Source: Gambelia wislizenii
Lineage: Eukaryota > Chordata > Lepidosauria > Squamata > Crotaphytidae
Direction of reading: 5' to 3'
DNA: 64,000 nt
Assembly (NCBI GenBank): GCA_030847615.1
Contig: JAUMIR010000003.1
Location: 29,386,501 to 29,450,500, forward strand
Of this stretch, positions 1-11,450 are shown one piece after another (position 1 is the first letter of the stretch; the number at the start of each line of letters is the position of its first letter). The position numbers and the translations under genes are program-made. A model generated the notes under the pieces. That model made no database searches. It saw only the letters and a program-made list of their open reading frames with translations, and was not told the DNA's origin.

Positions 1-160
1 CCATATTTTTCATGTCTGATAAGTCCTTAAAGTCTCCTTAGTACTGGTCTACAGAGGTCTAAAGATCCTGCCATTACCCACCTCTTGTTTTGCCAGGCAG
101 AGTACATTAATTCCCCATCTCAATATTAGTGTGTGTTAGAGGGTCCTCCCAGACCCCTCC
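1..160. repeat. Fragment of an unclassified interspersed repeat
   Basis: The first 160 bases resemble positions about 15505-15600. Both contain a TAGTACTG start followed by an AAAGATCC-type block, ATTACCCACCTCT and later AATTCCCC/AGTTCCCC. This suggests two diverged copies of one repeat family. No coding sequence, terminal repeat or tail is visible, so the class is unknown. Confidence 0.35.
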
Positions 161-1630
161 AGCATTTTGAGTAACAGAATGGTGGGATGTTAATTTCCCC
201 TTCTCCTTGGGTTTCCATGTACTGCAAATCCCAGCCATCAAACTACTCTTCCAGGCAGCATCAGAACCCCTTTCACTCTCCCAGAAGTGGCCACCAAAAC
301 CCTTGACCCTGCACCCCCTTTTCTTCCTCTGCTGTGTCTCTCACCACCTCTCTATTGGTGGCAGCTGCAATTCCAAATGAAACCTTTCACATCCTTTTTT
401 ATTTTTTCCCCCTTCTTCCTCTTCCTCCCCCTCCCCAGAGCTGGGCCAACCCTGCCCCTCCCAATATATCCCTGGCACTTTCTCTATATAATCCCTATTG
501 GCAATCTTGCTGCCAACTTGGGGAGCAAAAATTATGGAGTGATGGAAATACTTGGCTTGTTAGTGCCTCTGAGGAAGATTTGTACTTTGGAGGAAGACTA
601 AGACAATCCCAGTTCTTCCTGATAATGTTGTTTTAAAATTTTCAGTGATACTTCCCAATACTGTTGAGTGAAGCCTATTTATCACAATTTGGGGTCAGGT
701 TAGGATTCTCCCTTTTTTTAGGATTTGTGGGAAGAAAGTGCTTTCTGCTCTCTCTTTGCCCCATCTTTTTCTCAAACATTGCCAAATCTACCAAATTTCA
801 AAGAAGTAATGGCTCTGGGAACAGGGAGGAGAAAAACCTGGCTGTTCTAAAAGCTATTCCTTACTTTCTGTGGTTTTCAAGTGACACACCATGGATGGGA
901 TGCATTTTGAATAAACAGCCATTGGTTTACAGCAGGGAGAATCCTGCCCACTCAAATGGAGATGGGAAATATATGAGTTGCATTTGGAAGCTGAATAGCC
1001 TCTCTGAATTTCAACCCCCTTTTCCCTCAGCAACAATGATAATCAAAACTCATTTTCATTTCCAAAATAAAACTGGTGTGTGTGCAATAATGCATAGAGT
1101 TACAGTGGTGGGCAAAGAAATCTGTGCATCTGTCTTTCTATCCACCCATCAACTCTATTTCTTCTTTACTGTACATCTGCTGCCGATGACAAAGTCACAT
1201 AAAAATTCCCAGCCATTGCCAAGTGTTTCAGGAAGGGTGGTCAGCACATCTGAAGCACATTTACCATCTGCTCGCTCTTTGTGTATTGAAGAGCCACCAG
1301 AGTAAGTGATCCAGAAATTTACTACCCAGTACTTGAAGTTAAGACTACGTAAAACTCACTGGGTAAACAATATGTGTGCCAGAGAAGGAAAATGAACAAT
1401 GAACGGTCTTAAGTTAAAATCAAAATGTTTAGGTCACTGGCCTTTGTACCAAACTTCTGACTGGAACCTGTTGTCTTGTATTTCATTTTTTTTAAATCAC
1501 CATTTAATATTTTGGTGTATGGGAAACAACAAGCCTATACTGCCCAAATGTCATTAGTCCCATACTGTTTGAGTTAGGTTTCAAATATACTTTGAATCAA
1601 GAAGAGTTTAAGGGGTGGGTGGTAACCCTC
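161..1630. other. Anonymous intergenic DNA, no gene seen
   Basis: No recognisable exon, RNA gene or element was found. A 213-codon open frame at 664-1305 starts with TTG rather than ATG, encodes no motif I recognise and has low-complexity ends, so I treat it as chance. Confidence 0.5.
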
Positions 1631-1635
1631 TTTTT

Positions 1636-1712
1636 GGGACTACAGATCCCAGAGAAGTGATATTGGCTGAGGGATTTTGGGAGGCCTAGTCCAAAAAGTG
1701 AATTTTCCACGC
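1636..1712. repeat. Fragment of a hAT-like MITE arm
   Basis: It contains GGGACTACAGATCCCAGAG and GGGATTTTGGGAGGCCTAGTCC. This is the inverted 'ACTACAAATCCCA' theme also present in the complete fold-back element at 1786-2002. Probably a decayed arm of that family. Confidence 0.35.
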
Positions 1713-1785
1713 TCTGACTCAAGCAATGAAATATGCAGATATGTGTAATTCATGCTTTTAAATTTATTTTATGCAGATTCTTATG

Positions 1786-2002
1786 CTGCTGCCACACTGC
1801 AGAATAATGCTGTTTGACACTGCTTTAACTGCCATGGCTCAATGCTATGGAATTCTGGGATTTGTAGTTTTGTGAGATATTTAGTTTTCTTTGTCAGAGA
1901 GCTCTGGCACCACCACAAACTACAAATCCCAGGATTCCATAGGAGGAAGCCATGATAGTTAAAGCAGTTTCAAACTGCCTTATTTCTGCAGTGTGGCAGC
2001 AG
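1786..2002. mobile_element. Fold-back MITE (hAT-like), about 217 bp
   Basis: The two ends are inverted copies: CTGCTGCCACACTGCAGAA at the left, and its complement ending at 2002. The arms continue inward with complementary blocks: TTAACTGCCATGGC against GCCATGATAGTTAA, and GGGATTTGTAGTTTT against AAACTACAAATCCC. The element is therefore nearly palindromic and could form one long hairpin. It encodes no protein. The internal 'tgtagttt...aaactaca' theme is common in amniote hAT MITEs; the superfamily assignment is from memory of that family, not from a clean 8-bp target duplication. Related arm fragments occur at 1636-1712, 59583-59640 and 61405-61515. Confidence 0.75.
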
Positions 2003-2486
2003 GTTTAGCTGCCCTGAGTTCTTATGAGGAAAAGCAAGATATAAATTGAAACAAACATGGCTATATTTAAACCACACATCATTTGGGTTGTTTTGCGCAT
2101 GTATTTGCTGTGTAAACAATGCCACCCTCATTTTTTTATTTGTCATCTCTCTTGGGAGAAAAAAAGGATCCTTATTCTCAAAGTTGACCCCATTATCCTC
2201 ATTCTTAATTGTTCCCAAATTCCCTATTCATTACCCATTCTCTGATTAGGTGAGATCACTCATGTGACCCATTTACAAAGGATGACAAATAAACAGCCTT
2301 AGTGGGGAAAATGGCACAAAAGAAAGAAATAGCTGTGGGAAACAAGATGTCAAATAACATTTTTTAAAAAGGAATAGAATACAGACATTCATATAGCTTG
2401 GGATTTTTGGAAGAAATTGTCAAAGCCTCAAAATAATTTTAACCCTTCAAAATAATAAACAGTGGGGATACTAAGCAGAAACCTAG
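2003..2486. other. Anonymous DNA, nothing recognised
   Basis: AT-rich sequence with short open frames only. No element boundaries or motifs identified. Confidence 0.45.
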
Positions 2487-3082
2487 GAGATTATCAGATG
2501 CATTAAAAGTGGTGTTACTGGAATGCCAGGAGATCACAAAAGGAGATTCTTTTTCAGATGATGTCATTCCCCCCCTCATTACACACCCGTTCTGCTGCCG
2601 TTCCACTGTTGCTGCTTTTTATTGACAGGAGAAGCCATCAATAGATCCCCTGTTCTATTCCTGTCATGGATGTTCCTGCGTGTGACAAGGTGTCCCACTC
2701 TGCTGGCGAGATCCCAGCATCAATGGGTGATCCCTACCAGAACACTTCCAGGTGAGATTGGGACATCCAGGTAAGTGACACACTTTTTATGACCCTCCCC
2801 GGGTTACCTCTACCTTTTAAAGTGTGTTTTTGTGCTTGCTGTAAAAAAAATTTTCATGTTCTTTTTATTTTGATTGTTGAATTTCCCACATTCATGTCTT
2901 CTCATGATAATCCACGGGATTTTGATCCAGGAAGTGAAGGGAGCTCTGTTAGAACAACAGGAACAACAGGAGAGGAGGTAAGTGAAGTGGGGAGGGTGAT
3001 TGTGGCATGAAAGAGATGGGACGGGGCGGAAGAGGAGATTGTGGGACAGGAACACCTTTTTTGTTCCTGTCTGATAATCTCC
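2487..3082. mobile_element. DNA transposon copy 1, TIR GGAGATTATCAGA, 596 bp
   Basis: Begins GGAGATTATCAGA and ends with its complement TCTGATAATCTCC, giving a 13-bp perfect terminal inverted repeat. The interior shows no transposase. A diverged second copy lies at 43522-44096. It shares the TIR, a central TTTTTATT(G/A)A block, TCCAGGTGAGATTG-like sequence, GAAGTGAA(G/T)GGAGCTCTGTTAGA and a GGAACAGGAACACCTTTTT-type right end. Two independent copies with the same ends support a real non-autonomous family. The superfamily is not resolved, and I could not see a convincing target-site duplication. Confidence 0.75.
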
Positions 3083-4404
3083 ATTGATAAGAAATAACAA
3101 CCTTTGTGTTTGTTGATAACATTAATAAAATTAATCTCATGCTACAAAATCTGAAAGTTTGTTCCTGGTTGAATATAGTTTGGGACAACTTAATAAAATT
3201 TAGTTCCTTGCTGGATTGTGCTACATATAACTTAGAACATGCTGCAGGGTATGCACATGCTCAGTCCATGCACAATGTTATCCAAGTGAGAGCAGTCCTT
3301 TAATGAGAAGTGATGAGAAAAGAAAGATTGGGCAGATAGAACCACTATAGTTTACAAAGAGTATATACCTGTAGCATCACTAAGGCTGGTGTGATCACCT
3401 TTCCCCGGTGGTGTCACCTGGTGCAGTTTGGCCTCTCTGTACCCCTACTGCTGCCACTGGTGCATACCCTGGGGTTAGTTACACGTGTCTGTGTGTTTTT
3501 TAAATACCTTTTTACACAAGCCAGGCTAATTCTGGGCAGCCAAGAGGGGAATCTGAATAAGAGCAGCTCTTAGCTGATAGGTGCATTAAGCACCTTCCTC
3601 ATTCCCTAGGAATGCTATAACTGCCAAAGTTTCCTAAGCCATCCCCATGTGGTGTCCTTGAGGCATAGACACCTGGCAATGCTAGATCTCTGGATGTAAA
3701 TTCTGCAGACTATTTGCAGATTGTGACTTATTCTGCATAAAAGATTCATGTGCTTTTTAAAGGCAGAAAACAGCATTTTCTGCATGGGAAAAAGCATAAT
3801 TTTTCCACAAAGCATTTGTGTGTGTGTGTGTGCAGAATATTCTGTAGCTGGGGGCGTATTTTACACAAAATTCATCTGTGGGGTGTTTGCCCCCTCACAG
3901 TAGACAGCACTATCTGTCCAGGAAACAATTTAAGTGCAGTATATACAATTTGTTGGAATGTTTACAAGGGTTTTCCACCCCTACTCCTGCTCCACTTTTG
4001 ACTGTTTAACATCCCTACTTTTCACCAAAGGATCCAGTCTTCTTTCTGCTCCTCAATCTGTTCCTGCCAAAGGCTGCTCGAGACTCAGTGCTGGTGGCAG
4101 AAGACATTTTTATTCCCTTGGGGGGAAAAAACAAGAGAAAAAAACCTCCTATGCCAGGTCCATCAATTATGCCCCACCTCCTGGATAGAGATGTGATGAA
4201 ATCATGTTGCTGTTAAACACACAGGATTTTGGTTTTCTCAATGCTTGGCTCAAGTATTTAAGAGCTCTGAAATTTGGCACCTGCTTTACCCAGGTATGAG
4301 AATTTGCAGATACTTCATTTACAAAACAAGTAATAGGCCTGGCCTTCAATGGGAAATTTGATGTTCTGGACATTTTCATTGATTAAGTAATACAAGTAAC
4401 AGTG
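3083..4404. other. Anonymous intergenic DNA
   Basis: No gene or well-bounded element seen. A short GT run lies near 3818-3834. A stretch at about 3390-3470 (GGTGTCACCTGGTGCAG) shares a motif with about 52690-52710 and may be a small repeat relic. Confidence 0.4.
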
Positions 4405-4580
4405 CCACATCCATTCATTTTCATTGTGTGAGTCTCAATCAAGGCAATTTAAATTACTCCACTGAGCTGCAGGTGGGGAGGAGGAGAGGAAAGAACTCAA
4501 TTCTAAAGATAAACGCAAGCCATCATTCTTTGTTAGACACTGTGGAAGGGAAAGACAGATGAGTGTTTTATGGCCCTCCT
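4405..4580. repeat. Local duplicate, copy 1
   Basis: Shares a diverged direct repeat with 5285-5498: AGTCTCAATCAAGGCAATTT-type start, GAATTCAATTCTAAAGATAAA(C/T)(G/A)CA, TGTTAGACACTGT and GAAAGACAG(A/G)TGAGTGTTTTAT. The orientation is the same and the copies are about 0.9 kb apart. It could be an old local duplication or two copies of one repeat family. Confidence 0.6.
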
Positions 4581-4734
4581 CAGCCATCATCAAAAGAGAT
4601 GGTGGAGGGTTAGGCAGGTTATGTGAAAATTGTTCTTCCATTATAGCTTCACATTGTAAAAATATATGTATACACGTGTGCTTTATGTGCACCTGGTAAG
4701 AGTTATAGGAACTCCCTCTGATATCCTGCAGACA

Positions 4735-4966
4735 GTAGCAATATCAATAGCATTGATATTTATATACCACTTATCACTACTGAAACACTCCCTAAGTGAT
4801 ATACAATGTTTTTTCAGCTAATTGCCCACAACAAGCTGGGTATTCATTTTACCAACCTATAGGAGGATGGAAGGCTGAGTCAACCTTGGAGCCCTCTGCA
4901 ATTGAACTCATAACCTTGTGGCTTGCAGTACTACCATTTAACCACTACACCACCAGGGCTTCCTTC
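4735..4966 (-). mobile_element. tRNA-derived SINE with an L2-like tail
   Basis: Read on the reverse strand, the head is GGTGGTGTAGTGGTTAAATG (polymerase III A-box-like), followed about 35 bases later by GGTTATGAGTTCAATTGC (B-box-like). Downstream comes a SINE body (GCCTTCCATCCTCCTATAGG) and a tail containing AAGTGGTATATAAATATCAA, which resembles L2-type LINE 3' ends. That organisation is expected of a tRNA SINE mobilised by L2. It is diverged, so it is probably inactive. Confidence 0.65.
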
Positions 4967-5284
4967 TCTGAGCATGTGCAAAGTGCCTTTCCTTTTGCAA
5001 ATGGGAATGCATTCCGGGATGCATTCTTCAAAAATGAATCCCATAATGATTTTTCATCTTTCAGCATGCTCCACTCTTTTTGATTTCCATTTTGGTGGCA
5101 AAACTTAAGAGATCAATGTTTTTTCAACATGATAGTGTAGCTAGTCAGGCAGACTAATCTGCTTTCCCCTTTCCTTTCTGTTTTGATCTTCACACATGCT
5201 CAATAGGTGATTATGGAGGCAGCTGTTTACCTTGTCCATTGTACGTAATCATACACAGCTACAGTAGGATCACCTAGATAACTT

Positions 5285-5498
5285 GATATTACCCATTTTA
5301 ATTGTGTTAGTCTCAGTCAAGACAATTTGAATTAGTCTGCTGGGCTGCTGGAGGGGAGAGGGAGAGGGAGGAATTCAATTCTAAAGATAAATACAGGCCA
5401 TCCTTCCTTGTTAGACACTGTAAACAGAGTTTTATGGTCCACACTGCTAATTGCAATAAGATTTAGGGACGGAAAGACAGGTGAGTGTTTTATAGCCC
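5285..5498. repeat. Local duplicate, copy 2
   Basis: Same-strand partner of 4405-4580. It contains about 45 extra bases (roughly 5424-5470), in which the TTTTATGG(T/C)CC block appears before the GGAAAGACAGGTGAGTG block, so the copies differ by an internal rearrangement or insertion. Confidence 0.6.
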
Positions 5499-5732
5499 TC
5501 ATTCTTTGGTAATTTGTCAGGAGTGGTTTAGCTTCTCTGTGAGGGGTGACCCAGTTGAACTATCTCACTCTCCACAGAGCAGAGAGAAGGGTAATAAATT
5601 TCCCACCCCTTCAAGGACAGGAAGAATAAAGGGAGCAGTTTATATTACTACTCCTTGAAAACCAACAAAGCTCCTGATTAGCTGTGTACAGAGCCCATTA
5701 AAACCATTTAAGCCACTGGGAAGCAGACTGTG

Positions 5733-5965
5733 TCATAGACTCATAGAGACCACAAGGGCCATCTAGTCCAACCCCCTGCCGTGCCCAACCAAAGGCCCGT
5801 GCCATACCCAACCAAAGCACTCCCAACAGATGGCCCTCCAGCCTCTGTTTAAAAACCTCTGAAGAAGGGGACTCCACCAAACTCTGAGCCAGCACATTCC
5901 AAGTGCACTCCAGAATAGTTTCACCAAGGAATATATAGTACGTTTTCGACTCCAAACTTGTAGGG
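5733..5965 (-). mobile_element. CR1 LINE 3' end, truncated
   Basis: On the reverse strand it encodes the last part of CR1 ORF2 (residues like ESPSSEVFKQRLEGHL) and then the 3' untranslated end GGTTGGACTAGATGGCCCTT and TCTATGAGTCTATGA. The reading frame runs on past the usual stop and carries changes, so it is a dead 5'-truncated copy. The CR1 family is recognised from the conserved 'SLEVFKQRLDGHL' end shared with other copies in this window. Confidence 0.85.
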
Positions 5966-7500
5966 TGCAAAGAGGACTTAGATGAGGACCTTTCTTGTTC
6001 CTACACAGGAATAACTCATCACATTATAATGAATTCCAGTGTTTATACCATGTGAAGAATCAATTCCTTTTGCCTTTCTTAGATCTCCCATCATTCTGCT
6101 TCAATGGAGGACTCCAGTTGCAAGCATTATGATAGAGATAGACCAAAAAAATATTGTCACCATTTTCTCCACCCCATATACCATTCTGCCTCTGACACTT
6201 TTCCTTCATGATTACGTGCATTTTATGGAATCCTATCTCATCCTTTTCTTTTCTTTTTTTTTTAAAGCCCTAGATGTTAAAAAGAAACTTGTCTACTACT
6301 TTCTGGGTGCCTTTCATTCTTTCATTTATTTAATGCTTTGAGTATTTCTCCCAAATCACATTGGCAATTGGTATGGGAATGGCTGCTGTAAGCCAAAATG
6401 ATAAAACACCCCCTTTTTCTAAGTCAATAGGAAGGGTGCATTTGAGGATATTCACTTCAAAAGTAGAATATACTCAAAATATCTTTCAGATAACAGTAAA
6501 AACACCTACAGCATCATTTATTATCTGATGTCTAAACATAAATACTATAGTATTAGGTTCATAATGCATAAACTGTTCTTCTAGAAAGAAGAACATATTT
6601 TACAACAGCAGGAAAGGTGGGCGTCTCGTGTTTCATTGCAAAAAAAAAAAGTAAATAAATGTAAGAATATGTAAGAATATCTTTTCTGAAAGTAGATATA
6701 GTAGATTCCAAATCTTCAGATTCCCCTGACTTTTTGACTGTTTTGTAGTTGCAAGGCTTATTTAAATTTGTTTTAACTCCACCACCCCCCGCATGTTATA
6801 GTTATGATTGCTTAATGCAATGTTGACCACTTCATGCTTTTAAAGTTTTTCTTTTTTCCCTAGCTATAGAAAGCCCAGAGAAATAAATTAAGAAAGAAAT
6901 ACGCACTGAGTAGAGAAAGCAAAACAGCCTGTCCATTTTGGAAAGTTTAGGGTAATATATAAACGGGTAAATAATTGAAAGAACTGTTTTGGAAGGCCTA
7001 GGTATTTTTCAGGGATCAAAGGCCAAGGCTCTTATCCAGCAAGTGATATCAAAATGCTACATGAATTCCCTGTCCCACTTTTTTCCCTGGCTGCTGATGA
7101 AATTGAAAAGCCTTTCCTCTGAGTCATATCTAGTTTAAAATCCATTAGCTAATACCCTATGTCTGAAGGTTAAAAGGGAAGGGATCCAGACCATGTTTTA
7201 GATATATTTTAGGTCTTCTTCCTGTTTTACACGAGACTTTACCTGGTCATTTTTTTGGCAGATGGATAGATACGTTAGACCTGAGCTGCAAGTTTTGCCA
7301 GAGGTAATCAGATATGTGAACACATCTGACTTCAGGTGGCAAACAATGGACACAATCCACTGAGATGTTCTCCTGCATATCATTCCCTCTAAAAGTGAAT
7401 TCAGTGATGAGTGCCAACACTTACCCTAATGAAGCCACTGAAAAAGAGGGAGGAACCAGCTGGCTTGAGGAAACCCAAGTTTTGCAGAAGTAGATAAACG
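5966..7500. other. Anonymous AT-rich DNA
   Basis: Only short open frames and A/T runs (for example near 6246-6265 and 6640-6651). No gene or bounded repeat recognised. Confidence 0.45.
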
Positions 7501-7504
7501 GCAT

Positions 7505-7675
7505 GGGTGAGTAAGTAGACTTTCCATACCCACCTGTTAGCCACTCTGGGAACAGAATGCCCAACCAGATAGACCCTTGGTCTGATCCATTGTGGTTTTT
7601 CTTACACTCTCCCTGGCACCTTACTTTAATTATTTTTAACCTCAACCTATCTCACAGGGTTGTTCTGAGGATATA
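7505..7675 (+). repeat. Possible decayed LINE/SINE end fragments
   Basis: Contains ACCCTTGGTCTGATCCATTG, a phrase common in amniote CR1-type 3' regions, then CTCACAGGGTTGTTCTGAGG, a phrase common in MIR/L2-type SINE tails. Both are recalled from family knowledge and are too short to be certain. Confidence 0.3.
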
Positions 7676-8847
7676 TTTTTTGTCTGCAACAGCATCCCTA
7701 TTTTCTTAAATGCATGGATGGTTCAGTTTTGGTATGGAAGCTCCAGTCTACAAATAGACTTTCTTTGTTTGCCAGGGCATTCCTATTCTATTCAATGGGC
7801 GTGGGGAATTATTTTTTTTTAAAAGACAAAGTACTTTGAATAGCATTTAAAAGACTAATGTAGATTGCAATATTGGCAGCCCTATGCTCCAGGTGACAAC
7901 TATATTCATCCTCACAAATTGCAAGTTATAATGATTATATCTTTTGGCATATTTTTCAGTATGACACTGCTTATTCAATTTTTTTTAAAAAAACCCTACA
8001 CTCATGAAGTGTGAAATAATACACTTTTGTGCCTAAAATAGTCCCTAACACTATATAATATTTTAAGCCAGCTAATTAAAATGGAATATTCAGTAGATTC
8101 GTGATAGCAAAGTTCCAAATTCTGCCAAAACATCATTTCAAATCTTCTGTCTCCCCTAGAAATCTTGGCAGCTGTCAATTAAAGATTATTTTTAATTTAT
8201 CTCTAAGAGCATAGAACACTAATAGCCATATAGGACTTTTGCACCTTGTACAGAATGTTACACACACACATATGCATACTTTCCTAAAGGGCAATATTTA
8301 GCCACTGTTGGGTACCTAAGTACTATATTAAATAGGAGAAGCACGTTTTTGCACTTTTCTCAGACTGCATAAAAACCATGTTCAGGAAATACATTTGGAA
8401 GGCATGAGGCTTTATAGGGTGAGTAACTGCAAGGATAGAAAGGGCCAACTTTTGCCCACACAACACATTCACATTCCTGTGGCCCACACCTCTGTGTCCC
8501 TGGTGCACCAGAAGTATGCTCTGTCATTTCAAGACACCATTTCCCACATTTTCTAGCCAGCTTCTTCCATTTGAAGGTATTTCAAGCACCCTGAGGAGGT
8601 CTGCAAGTGTAACTGAAACACATGGGGTGATTTTTGGATATTTGTGGGGTAAATATTGCCTGAAAGTCAATATGGATTTTTAATTCGTGAGCTGGGGCCT
8701 TCAAGGGGCTTCAGGGATTACAAAAGTAGGCCTTGGGCTGCATGGGACACACTTTCCCAACCCCTGCTATAGATGAAACCATCTCATTCAAGAATCAATG
8801 CGTCAGGGATATAGTTGATATTACAAAAGCTTATAACATAGACTAAG
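7676..8847. other. Anonymous DNA, nothing recognised
   Basis: No element boundaries or coding motifs seen. There is a short CA run near 8262-8270. Confidence 0.4.
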
Positions 8848-8849
8848 AG

Positions 8850-9234
8850 CTCCTCTGCACAGGCCAGAACACACATCATGTGATCAATGTGGACATGAAA
8901 GTGACTAGCTTTGAAAGTGATCAGCACATGAAAGTGACCAGCCTTGGTCACATGATGCAGGACTCCTTCCTGGCTTCAAAGAGAATGATGCTGATGGCAG
9001 ATGCAGTGATGGACCAAAGTACCAGCAGAGGTCGTATCCATTTTTTTCAGCTGAGGCGGTTTTTCCTGGGTATTTTAATACAATGGTTTAATGGGCTTTA
9101 CCTTGTCTTCCCCTCATTTTTGCCCTGGGGGTCATCAGGACTGCCTGGAGGCAAAATGGGGGGAAAGCCCTGTATAGTATGGACTGCAGGGCTCTAAGAC
9201 AGGGTCAAGATGGGGTAAATATCCCATCTAGACA
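8850..9234 (+). mobile_element. Unclassified non-autonomous element, copy 1
   Basis: The right part (about 9060-9234) is homologous to the reverse complement of 19196-19432. Both share a GGTATTnnA...GGTTTAA-type block, GGACTGCAGGGCTCT(A/G)AGAC-type sequence, then GGGGTA and a terminal (T/G)(A/C)CATCTAGACAAGTTC-like end. Two copies in opposite orientation indicate a dispersed family. No protein is encoded and the left boundary is approximate. Confidence 0.5.
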
Positions 9235-9247
9235 AGTTCTTGCTCCT

Positions 9248-9386
9248 CCTAGCCCTGTAGTGTCAACTCTGACTGTTGGCAGTTTTCCAGGGTTTAAGGC
9301 AAGATTCTTTCCTAGACTTACTACCTGGGGATCCCCCATCCAAATGTTAGCAACACCTGATACTGCTTAGCTTCCAAACTCAGGAA
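9248..9386 (-). mobile_element. 5S rRNA-derived SINE (5S-Sauria-like)
   Basis: On the reverse strand it reads TGAGTTTGGAAGCTAAGCAG, then a diverged spacer, then ATTTGGATGGGGGATCCCCA. This matches the 3' half of 5S rRNA, including the internal control region and the 'TTGGATGGGAGACC' block. The tail carries CTTGCCTTAAACCCTGG and GTCAGAGTTGACACTAC, resembling the Sauria/BovB-type tail. Squamates are known to have a 5S-headed variant of the Sauria SINE. It is truncated at its 5' end and is not a functional 5S gene. Confidence 0.7.
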
Positions 9387-10555
9387 AGATTCATGTGTCC
9401 TGAGTGGTGATATAGTGACATATGTCCTAATCTGACTTTAAAACACATTGAGTTTGGTGTCTTCTTAAGTTTTCCATGCAAATCAGTGGGCCTTAAATGT
9501 CTTCTTTACCTACATCCTGCATCTTTTAAATCACTTTGTACAATCCTTGGGACAATTCTCAGTCACATGGTTTCAAGATTACAACTGATCTGGAAGACAA
9601 GGTTGGGAGAACAAGCAAGTATCATAGGTCACCATTTTAGGAAAATATCCCTGAGCATTTCAAAAGTGAATTTCTGCATGGCTGTGCAGTGACATTTTAA
9701 GAAGATGCAATTGCTTTCCATGAATGGCACCGCTTGGTAATGAGAACAATATTGTTTTACACTTATTATGTTTTATGTGTTTAAAACCTTGTGCTTTGTG
9801 CACATAAACCAGTTAGAAGATGTATGACATACTAAACAAGCTCTTGAAATTAGCAGTTCTGCTTGCGACAATTATATTTCTGATTTTATAGGTTAATTTT
9901 GAGCTGAGACAAATCTGGGCTTCCTATAATTTTTAGAGTAATGAATTATTGCTTGAGGGGGTATCACTGAAGAGACTTCCAACAGGCATTCTACTGTCCA
10001 TGTGGAAAAATGGCTGTGTGATCCATGAGTCTTGTATTGCTGGTTAACTAAACCTTTTTGTATCAGATAGGTAACACAGGATTGTCTTTAAGGATGTATC
10101 TAGTTTTAGAAAGATCTGGCTAATATTTTGAATGACTGAAGATGTCTGGAATCAGAGGTGGCTCCTAAGGAAGTGTACTCTACCAGGGCTTACCTGGCAG
10201 TGAGAGTTGCAGGCAGCCTGGAGCAGCCATTTTAATTTCCTGCATTAATGGCAATTGGGGTTGTCCAGACAGGACCATCCAAGGCCCTCAGATTCCAGAG
10301 CCAAAGCCTGAGACTCAGAGAAATTCCCTTGTAATGTCATGGGGAAGAGGCCTGGTGATGTTGTTATGCATGATACATTGAGCACAGGCAACAACAGCAC
10401 GTAGGATGTCATTCAGATTTTCAAAAGCCCAAAGTCTAACCACCAAGAAAATATTTCTCTCAATGAGAACTGAATTTTCCAAGCTTTGCACTGAAGAGGG
10501 GAAAAAAGAAATCACAAACTTTTCCAAATTCTGTTTTTAATACCTTTCTCAGCAC
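9387..10555. other. Anonymous DNA, nothing recognised
   Basis: Only short chance frames. No conserved motif, tail or terminal repeat identified. Confidence 0.4.
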
Positions 10556-10559
10556 TGTT

Positions 10560-10925
10560 TTAAAACCACTTGGGATTTTTTCAAATGGGGTAAAAACAAA
10601 AACAAAAAAAACCTGAGGAGGTCTTGAGAAGCACGGGGCTGTCATTTCAGACAGAGCCCCGTTTCAGACAGCCCCATCCTCCTCTCGACCTTCCCTCGTC
10701 CTTCCTCCATGCTGCAGGCACCGCTTTTTATTGATGGGGATTCTCTATTAATAAAATTGGTGTGTTTCTCACACCAACAGCATAGAGGAAGGATGGGTCA
10801 GGAGGAGGTCGGGGCTGTCTGAAACAGGGCTTGGTAAGTGCAACAGCCCCATTCTTCTCCCAACCTCCTCGGGGTTTTTTTTACACCATTTGAAAGTCCT
10901 TGGTAATTGTAGTCCAACCAAATAA
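10560..10925. mobile_element. Fold-back element with long imperfect arms
   Basis: The left arm (about 10560-10716) and right arm (about 10775-10925) are inverted copies. The arms pair TTCAAATGGGGTAAAAAC with a complement of TTTACACCATTTGAA, CCTGAGGAGGTCTTGAGAAG with the complement of CTTCTCCCAACCTCCTCGG, and GTTTCAGACAGCCCC with GGGGCTGTCTGAAAC. A short AT-rich loop with TTTTTATTGATGGGGATTCT sits between. Non-coding; probably a MITE whose TIRs span most of its length. Confidence 0.65.
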
Positions 10926-11409
10926 AGTCTTCCAAAATCTACTTTGAACAAACAAAAAAAATTCCAAACTTTTCCTGGAGCTGTTTCAATACTTTTGCAA
11001 GCACTGGTTTTTATAACATTAGAGGAGTCCAAAATTTTTTTTTTCCCAAGCCAAAAAAATCAAAAATCAAAATCAGCTTTTAATAGATTGTCTATTAAAT
11101 AGATATAATAGATTAACCCCTGCCTCTCTCTAGCCACCTCTTATTTTATTTTAATTTTCTTTATTTATTTTACACTCATGTTGTGGAACCCTGTCTCACC
11201 CCTAACATAATAATCAGTGGCCAAATCAGGATTTTGTATCATAAAGAAGAAACTAGAGAATGAGAGACCAGGGAAAGAAAATGAGGGCCTAGGAAATGAA
11301 CCAGCAGATGAGTATAGGCAGGAGTTAGGGAGCATGGAGATGGAAAAAAAGAAATGAAGGAGAAAATATTTAGCCAGGAGTTGTGGGATGGTAAGAAAAA
11401 GGATGAGAA

Positions 11410-11450
11410 AGAGAGAGAGAGAGAGAAAGAGAGAGAAGAGGGGGGAATCA
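11410..11450. repeat. GA-rich simple repeat
   Basis: A run of GAGAGAGAGAGAGAGAAAGAGAGAGAAGAG-type purine sequence. It creates a lysine/glutamate-rich chance frame that should not be read as a protein. Confidence 0.85.

Noticed and set aside
664..1305. A 213-codon forward open frame
   Set aside because: It begins at TTG, has no ATG near its start, no recognised domain and composition like the surrounding intergenic DNA.
9248..9386. Possible 5S rRNA gene
   Set aside because: Only the 3' half of 5S is present, diverged and fused to a SINE tail; no full-length gene or terminator.
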